From assembly GCA_023401925.1 (NCBI GenBank), contig JAEXDA010000037.1, forward strand, positions 62,001 to 126,000: a stretch of DNA of 64,000 nucleotides, read 5' to 3'. Below are positions 60,013 to 64,000 of this stretch, piece after piece. The position numbers and the translations under genes were made by a program. How positions within the stretch are numbered: position 1 is the stretch's first letter; each line of letters starts with the position of its first letter. This stretch comes from Bacillota bacterium (lineage in GTDB: Bacteria > Bacillota > UBA4882 > UBA8346). The notes below the pieces were generated by a model. That model was given only the letters and a program-made list of their open reading frames with translations. It searched no databases and was not told the origin of the DNA.

Positions 60013-60564
60013 ATGAAAATTGTCGAAACCAGCCTACCTGGTGTTCTAATCATCGAGCCTCAAGTATTTGAAGACGGACGAGGCTGGTTTATGGAGACTT
60101 ACTCCCGTTTAAAATTGAGTAAGCAGGGTATAGACATTGAGTTCGTCCAGGATAACCATTCCCTATCTGTCCCCAAAGGAACCTTAAGAGGGTTGCATTT
60201 TCAGAACAATCCCAAGGCTCAGAGTAAACTGCTCCGTTGCACTCGAGGTGTTATTTTAGATGTGGCGGTGGATATCCGGCGTGGTTCGCCTGACTACAGA
60301 AAATGGGTGGCAGTTGAGCTATCGGCTGATAACAAAAAACAGTTATTCATTCCTAAGGGATTTGCCCATGGCTTTGTGACCTTAGTCGATAATTGTGAGG
60401 TTCAGTACAAAGTGGATGAATACTATGCTCCGGAGTGCGACCGAGGGATCCGTTTTGATGACCCCGAGATTGGAGTCGATTGGGACGTGACCAATCCGGT
60501 GCTTTCGGCGAAGGATGCCAAGTCGCCGTTTCTTAAAGACAGTGATTGTAATTTCAGTTACTAG
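60013..60564 (+). CDS. rmlC: dTDP-4-dehydrorhamnose 3,5-epimerase
   Basis: RmlC acts third in dTDP-L-rhamnose synthesis. The 183-residue cupin carries IEPQVFEDGRGWFMETYS, FVQDNHSLSVPKGTLRGLHFQ (catalytic His region), VILDVAVDIRRGSPDYRKWV and IPKGFAHGFVTL. The late YYAPECDRGIRFDDPEIGVDW is normal. AAAGGAG lies before ATG. It ends with a short TTATTAG array and is followed by rmlB after 167 bases. Confidence 0.97.
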   Translation: MKIVETSLPGVLIIEPQVFEDGRGWFMETYSRLKLSKQGIDIEFVQDNHSLSVPKGTLRGLHFQNNPKAQSKLLRCTRGVILDVAVDIRRGSPDYRKWVAVELSADNKKQLFIPKGFAHGFVTLVDNCEVQYKVDEYYAPECDRGIRFDDPEIGVDWDVTNPVLSAKDAKSPFLKDSDCNFSY

Positions 60565-60715
60565 TGTAAATTCAGTTACTGGTATATTGGTTATTAGTTG
60601 AGAGTGTAAATTGTTAGTTTCTTTTGCATTTATTTTGATTTGGCATAAAATAGCTACCAAAGATTTTAGCCTAGGCAAGATATTCATCGAGCAACTAATA
60701 AGAAATAACTAAAAA
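60562..60715. repeat. Inverted pair of TTATTAG-type arrays (rmlC-rmlB gap)
   Basis: After the rmlC stop: AAATTCAGTTACTGG and TATTGGTTATTAGTTGAG (60569-60602). Before rmlB: GCAACTAATAAGAAATAACT (60692-60711). Same inverted arrangement as at 22885-23080. Confidence 0.5.
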
Positions 60716-60731
60716 ATTCAGGAGGAAAACC

Positions 60732-61739
60732 ATGAAAATTCTCGTCACCGGCGGCGCCGGTTTTATAGGTAGTAATTTATTCTATCACCTTCATGAAAAA
60801 TATCCCGATTATACCTTAATCAATGTAGATAAGCTTACATATGCAGGTAATCTGGAAAATCTGAAGGGTTTAGAAGGGGCAAAAGGTTACCGGTTTATCA
60901 AGGCCGACATCACTGATAGAGCAGCCTTGGAACCTTTATTTCAAGAAGGGCTGGATGGTGTTATTCATCTGGCAGCCGAGTCTCATGTGGACCGCAGTAT
61001 CACCGATCCGGATGTTTTCGTTAATACGAACGTATTAGGTACCCAAGTATTACTCGATCTGGCACGCCGCTACAATGTACCCCGTTACTTACAAGTCTCA
61101 ACAGATGAAGTTTACGGCAGTCTGGGGCCGGAGGGTTATTTCACCGAGGAAACTCCCCTTGCTCCCAACAGTCCTTATTCTGCCAGCAAAACAGGGGCTG
61201 ATTTACTTGTCAGAGCGGCATTTCATACCTTTGGACAGCCAGTACTAATCACTCGCTGCTCCAATAATTACGGTCCCTATCAATTTCCAGAGAAATTAAT
61301 TCCATTGATGATTTCCAACGCTTTGGAGGATAAACCTTTGCCGGTATATGGCGATGGATTGAATGTAAGGGATTGGCTCCATGTGAAAGATCATTGCCGG
61401 GGAATTGACGCCGTTTTCCATAACGGAGTCTGCGGTGAAGTATACAATATCGGCGGCCATAATGAACATTCCAATATCGAAATCGTCAAGCTCATTCTGG
61501 AAACCATCGGCAAACCGGATTCCTTGATTCAATATGTAAAAGACCGCCCCGGTCACGATCGCCGTTATGCCATTGATGCTACCAAGATCAAAAACGCTTT
61601 GGGTTGGGAGCCAACGATAACTTTTGAAGTTGGGATTCAGGAAACCATCCGGTGGTATCTTGAAAATCGTCCCTGGTGGGAGAGAATCAAGTCCGGGGAG
61701 TACCGGAAATATTATGAGCAAATGTATGGGAATCGCTAA
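60732..61739 (+). CDS. rmlB: dTDP-glucose 4,6-dehydratase
   Basis: RmlB forms dTDP-4-keto-6-deoxyglucose. The 335-residue SDR has ILVTGGAGFIGSNLFYHLHEKYPDY, IHLAAESHVDRSI, STDEVYGSLGPEGYFTEETPLAPNSPYSASKTGADLLVRA, SNNYGPYQFPEKLIPLMI, GLNVRDWLHVKDHC and the C-terminal DRPGHDRRYAID. Family length is normal. GGAGGAAAACC precedes ATG. It follows rmlC and precedes rmlD, giving the order A-C-B-D. Confidence 0.97.
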   Translation: MKILVTGGAGFIGSNLFYHLHEKYPDYTLINVDKLTYAGNLENLKGLEGAKGYRFIKADITDRAALEPLFQEGLDGVIHLAAESHVDRSITDPDVFVNTNVLGTQVLLDLARRYNVPRYLQVSTDEVYGSLGPEGYFTEETPLAPNSPYSASKTGADLLVRAAFHTFGQPVLITRCSNNYGPYQFPEKLIPLMISNALEDKPLPVYGDGLNVRDWLHVKDHCRGIDAVFHNGVCGEVYNIGGHNEHSNIEIVKLILETIGKPDSLIQYVKDRPGHDRRYAIDATKIKNALGWEPTITFEVGIQETIRWYLENRPWWERIKSGEYRKYYEQMYGNR

Positions 61740-61740
61740 T

Positions 61741-61985
61741 AATCACTGGTTATTGGTTTTCAGTTATTAAGTTATTGTAGTGAAAGTGTTTTAAAGGGTT
61801 AGAGTCAAAGATGTAAGGATATCCTTAAAATTTATTTAAATCCTGAAACTTGGTAATAGCCAATATTCACCAACGATCAACAACTTATCCGAATCGCAAG
61901 CATCCATTCGGTCGCAAAACTATCAATAATCAGCGAAAAACTAATAACCAGTAACAATTAACTAATAACTAATAACTAACTAATA
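61741..61985. repeat. Inverted pair of TTATTAG-type arrays (rmlB-rmlD gap)
   Basis: After rmlB: ATCACTGGTTATTGG and AGTTATTAAGTTATTG (61741-61777). Before rmlD: CTAATAACCAGTAAC, AATTAACTAATAACTAA and TAACTAACTAATAACG (61940-61988), the clearest reverse-oriented array in the window. The gap has no gene. Confidence 0.65.
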
Positions 61986-61998
61986 ACGAGGTTATGCT

Positions 61999-62835
61999 AT
62001 GAAAATCGTCATCACCGGCGCCAATGGGCAGTTGGGTAATTCTTTACAAGAGATTTTAACGCAGGATCAGTTGTATCCCATTGATTTACCGGAGCATAAT
62101 TTAATCTCTTTCAAGAATACCATGGAATATATTAGGGAAGTAAAACCGGACTTAGTTATTCATTGCGCAGCCAAGACTCAAGTCGATGACTGTGAATTGA
62201 AACCGGATGAAGCTTACGCTGCGAATGTACTTGCCACGAAGAACGTGGTGAATGCCTGTCAGTCTGTGAATGCAACCATGGTTTACATTTCAACGGATTA
62301 TGTTTTTGATGGTAAGGGAACTCGGCCATATAAGGAATATGACCTTTGTAATCCCCAAAGTATCTATGGCAAGACCAAGTGGCAAGGGGAAGAAATCGTG
62401 AAAATGCACTTGCAGCGTTTTTATATTGTCAGAACAGCCTGGTTGTTCGGAGATAAGGGTAATAACATTGTGCGGACCATTTTAAAATTAGCCGATGAAA
62501 GAAAGGTTCTTAAGTTTGTCAATGACCAAGTCGGCTGCCCAACCTATGCCGCCGATTTGGCGCTGGCAGTCAGCCGGCTGATTCAAACCAACGCTTACGG
62601 CATATATCACGGGACCAATGAGGGAGATTGCTCTTGGTTCGATTTTGCCCGCCTGATTGTAGGACAAGCTGGTAAAAATTGCACGGTTGAGCCGATTTCT
62701 TCAGAGGAATTATCCCGGCCAGCCCCAAGACCTAAATATAGTGTTTTGGCTAAAGACGGTTTTCATTCATTGGGAATAACGACTCCACCATATCAAGATG
62801 CTTTGCAGAAGTTCTTCAATAAAAATGGCTGTTAG
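61999..62835 (+). CDS. rmlD: dTDP-4-dehydrorhamnose reductase
   Basis: RmlD reduces the last intermediate to dTDP-L-rhamnose. The 278-residue SDR has IVITGANGQLGNSLQEIL, VIHCAAKTQVDDCELKPDEAYAANVLATKNV, YISTDYVFDGKGTRPYKEYDLCNPQSIYGKTKWQGEE (YxxxK) and IVRTAWLFG. The end SRPAPRPKYSVL is typical. GAGGTTATGCT precedes ATG. The sequence right after the stop is a decayed epimerase gene. Confidence 0.96.
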   Translation: MKIVITGANGQLGNSLQEILTQDQLYPIDLPEHNLISFKNTMEYIREVKPDLVIHCAAKTQVDDCELKPDEAYAANVLATKNVVNACQSVNATMVYISTDYVFDGKGTRPYKEYDLCNPQSIYGKTKWQGEEIVKMHLQRFYIVRTAWLFGDKGNNIVRTILKLADERKVLKFVNDQVGCPTYAADLALAVSRLIQTNAYGIYHGTNEGDCSWFDFARLIVGQAGKNCTVEPISSEELSRPAPRPKYSVLAKDGFHSLGITTPPYQDALQKFFNKNGC

Positions 62836-62849
62836 CGATTGTACGTTTG

Positions 62850-63419
62850 CCGAACATCGTAGTCAATATAGCAGCTCAGACTGGTGTTCGCTACTCGATT
62901 ACAACCAGGAAAGTTATATTGAAAGTAATGTAACAGGCTTTTTTTTAATATTCTTGAGGCCTGCCGCCATTCACGACAATAGCGCAAGCGGTGTGGATCA
63001 TCATTTGGTATATGTATCAAGTTCTTTCGATTGCGGATCCAACAAAAAGGTTCCCTACAGTACCGGGGATAAAGTAGACAGCCCTGTTTCATTGTATGCC
63101 CCCACTAAGAAATCCAATGAGTTGATGGCTCATGCTTATAGTAAACTTTATGGAATTCCTGCGACGGTCTCCGTTTTTTACGGTTTATGGTCCCGCCGGT
63201 CGTCCTGATATGGCTGATATTGGTTTCACAAATAAAATTGTAGCCGGCAAGAAAATTCAGATTTTTAATTACGGTGATGTGTATCAGACCTATGCAGATG
63301 TGGATGAGCTTGTGAAAGATTTCGGTTTTAAACCCAGTACCAGTCTTGAAGAAGGCTTGAGCAGATTTGCAAAATGGTATAAAGAGTATTATATTGATAA
63401 AAAAGGGATTGAAGATTAA
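62850..63419 (+). pseudogene. Decayed UDP-glucuronate 4-epimerase gene
   Basis: Pieces of one protein appear in order but in changing frames: NIVVNIAAQTGVRYSI, NQESYIESNVTGFF, EACRHS, LVYVSSS...GSNKKVPYSTGDKVDSPVSLYAPTKKSNELMAHAYSKLYGIPAT, then FFTVYGPAGRPDMADIGFTNKIVAGKKIQIFNYGD joined directly to VYQTYADVDELVKDFGFKPSTSLEEGL. The N-terminal cofactor fold is missing, at least three frame changes occur, and about 60 residues are lost at the NYGD junction. The 3' end frame stays open to 63419. The normal enzyme makes UDP-galacturonate. Confidence 0.88.
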
Positions 63420-63483
63420 CAAAAGTATAAGATGGGACTTTTTGTAGTAAAAATAATTTATATTTCCTTAAGGAGCGTTCATC

Positions 63484-64000
63484 ATGAAAATAACAATAGC
63501 TGGAACCGGTTATGTCGGACTTTCAAATGCCGTATTATTGGCACAACATAATGAAGTTATAGCACTGGATATACTTGAGGAAAAGGTTGCGTTGATTAAT
63601 CAGAGGAAATCCCCGATTATCGATGCGGAGATAGAAGAATATCTCACTCATAAAGATTTACAACTAACTGCAACTACAGACGCATATAAAGCCTATAAGG
63701 ACGCAGAATATATAATTATCTCTACACCAACCAATTATGATCCGGATAAAAATTATTTTAATACCCGGACAGTTGAAGCAGTCATTGCCAATGTATTATC
63801 CATCAATCAGGATGCGGTCATGGTGATCAAATCTACTGTTCCGGTAGGGTATACAAAGAAAGTACGGGAGATGTTTGAAACCGAAAACATCATTTTTTCA
63901 CCGGAATTTTTAAGAGAAGGTAAGGCTTTATATGATAATTTATATCCTTCACGCATAATTGTGGGGGAGCAGTCGGAAAGAGCAAAGATATTTGCTAACC
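63484..64000 (+). CDS. ugd: UDP-glucose 6-dehydrogenase, N-terminal part
   Basis: The frame starts at ATG 63484 behind TAAGGAG and is open to the window edge (about 172 residues). MKITIAGTGYVGLSNAVLLAQHNEV is the NAD fold start, followed by STPTNYDPDKNYFNTRTVEAVI, IKSTVPVGYTKKVREMF and FSPEFLREGKALYDNLYPSRIIVG. This matches bacterial UDP-glucose dehydrogenases, which make UDP-glucuronate. The catalytic Cys region lies beyond the edge. Its partner epimerase just upstream is decayed, so UDP-glucuronate itself, or another epimerase elsewhere, would be the product used. Confidence 0.94.
   Translation, partial: MKITIAGTGYVGLSNAVLLAQHNEVIALDILEEKVALINQRKSPIIDAEIEEYLTHKDLQLTATTDAYKAYKDAEYIIISTPTNYDPDKNYFNTRTVEAVIANVLSINQDAVMVIKSTVPVGYTKKVREMFETENIIFSPEFLREGKALYDNLYPSRIIVGEQSERAKIFAN

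Noticed and set aside
61940..61988. Short regular repeats before rmlD considered as a CRISPR array
   Set aside because: Units are only 7-14 bases, contiguous, without spacers, and there are no cas genes.
63132..63419. 95-codon frame considered as an independent small gene
   Set aside because: It is the C-terminal part of a decayed epimerase, continuous in homology with the frame upstream.

Overview
The window reads as the chromosome of a motile, endospore-forming member of the Bacillota (Firmicutes). The evidence is a B. subtilis/Clostridia-type flagellar-chemotaxis operon (fliM, fliY, cheY, fliOPQR, flhBAFG, cheA, cheW, cheC, cheD, sigD), ftsQ and ftsZ, and the sporulation pair spoIIGA-sigE. 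All convincing genes are on the + strand. TTG starts are frequent. No species is claimed. No tRNA, rRNA or CRISPR array was seen.

Region 1 (1-18.6 kb): flagellar export gate, switch and chemotaxis genes, mostly packed with overlapping or near-overlapping ends. They finish with a SigD/FliA sigma factor, a FapA-like protein, a small hypothetical protein and a SwrB/YlxL-like membrane protein. cheB is missing from its usual place and a PilZ-domain gene lies there instead.

Region 2 (18.7-23.7 kb): ftsQ, then a 400-base gap holding an IS-derived-looking small element (MITE) set inside an older palindrome, then ftsZ with a terminator, spoIIGA, sigE and a DJ-1/PfpI gene. ftsA is not here.

Region 3 (23.7-30.9 kb): an NDP-sugar pyrophosphorylase and an S23-type four-helix-bundle gene sit between two direct copies of a ~210-base repeat. 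After them come a membrane-bound UDP-sugar 4,6-dehydratase and a polyprenyl-phosphate sugar-1-phosphate transferase.

Region 4 (30.9-64 kb): a long surface-polysaccharide locus. Gmd makes GDP-4-keto-6-deoxymannose, which a GDP-fucose synthase and a perosamine-synthase-like aminotransferase could both use. A Wzm/Wzt ABC exporter with an extended ATPase is followed by three WavE-like proteins, one fused to a second domain. A tightly coupled set of phosphodiesterase-like, HAD, two nucleotidyltransferase and cupin genes follows, then about eight glycosyltransferases and dTDP-rhamnose genes (rmlA, C, B, D). The window ends inside UDP-glucose dehydrogenase. The stretch from about 32 to 50 kb is visibly more AT-rich than its surroundings, like an exchangeable serotype-type cassette.

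The locus shows change in progress. Two neighbouring glycosyltransferase-like genes are frameshifted, a UDP-glucuronate epimerase gene is a multi-lesion pseudogene, a second S23-type gene has a nonsense codon and is truncated, and one glycosyltransferase has an in-frame run of ten G near its start that could switch it on and off. Gaps around the genes carry a family of degenerate TTATTAGTTATTGG-like arrays, often placed as inverted pairs.
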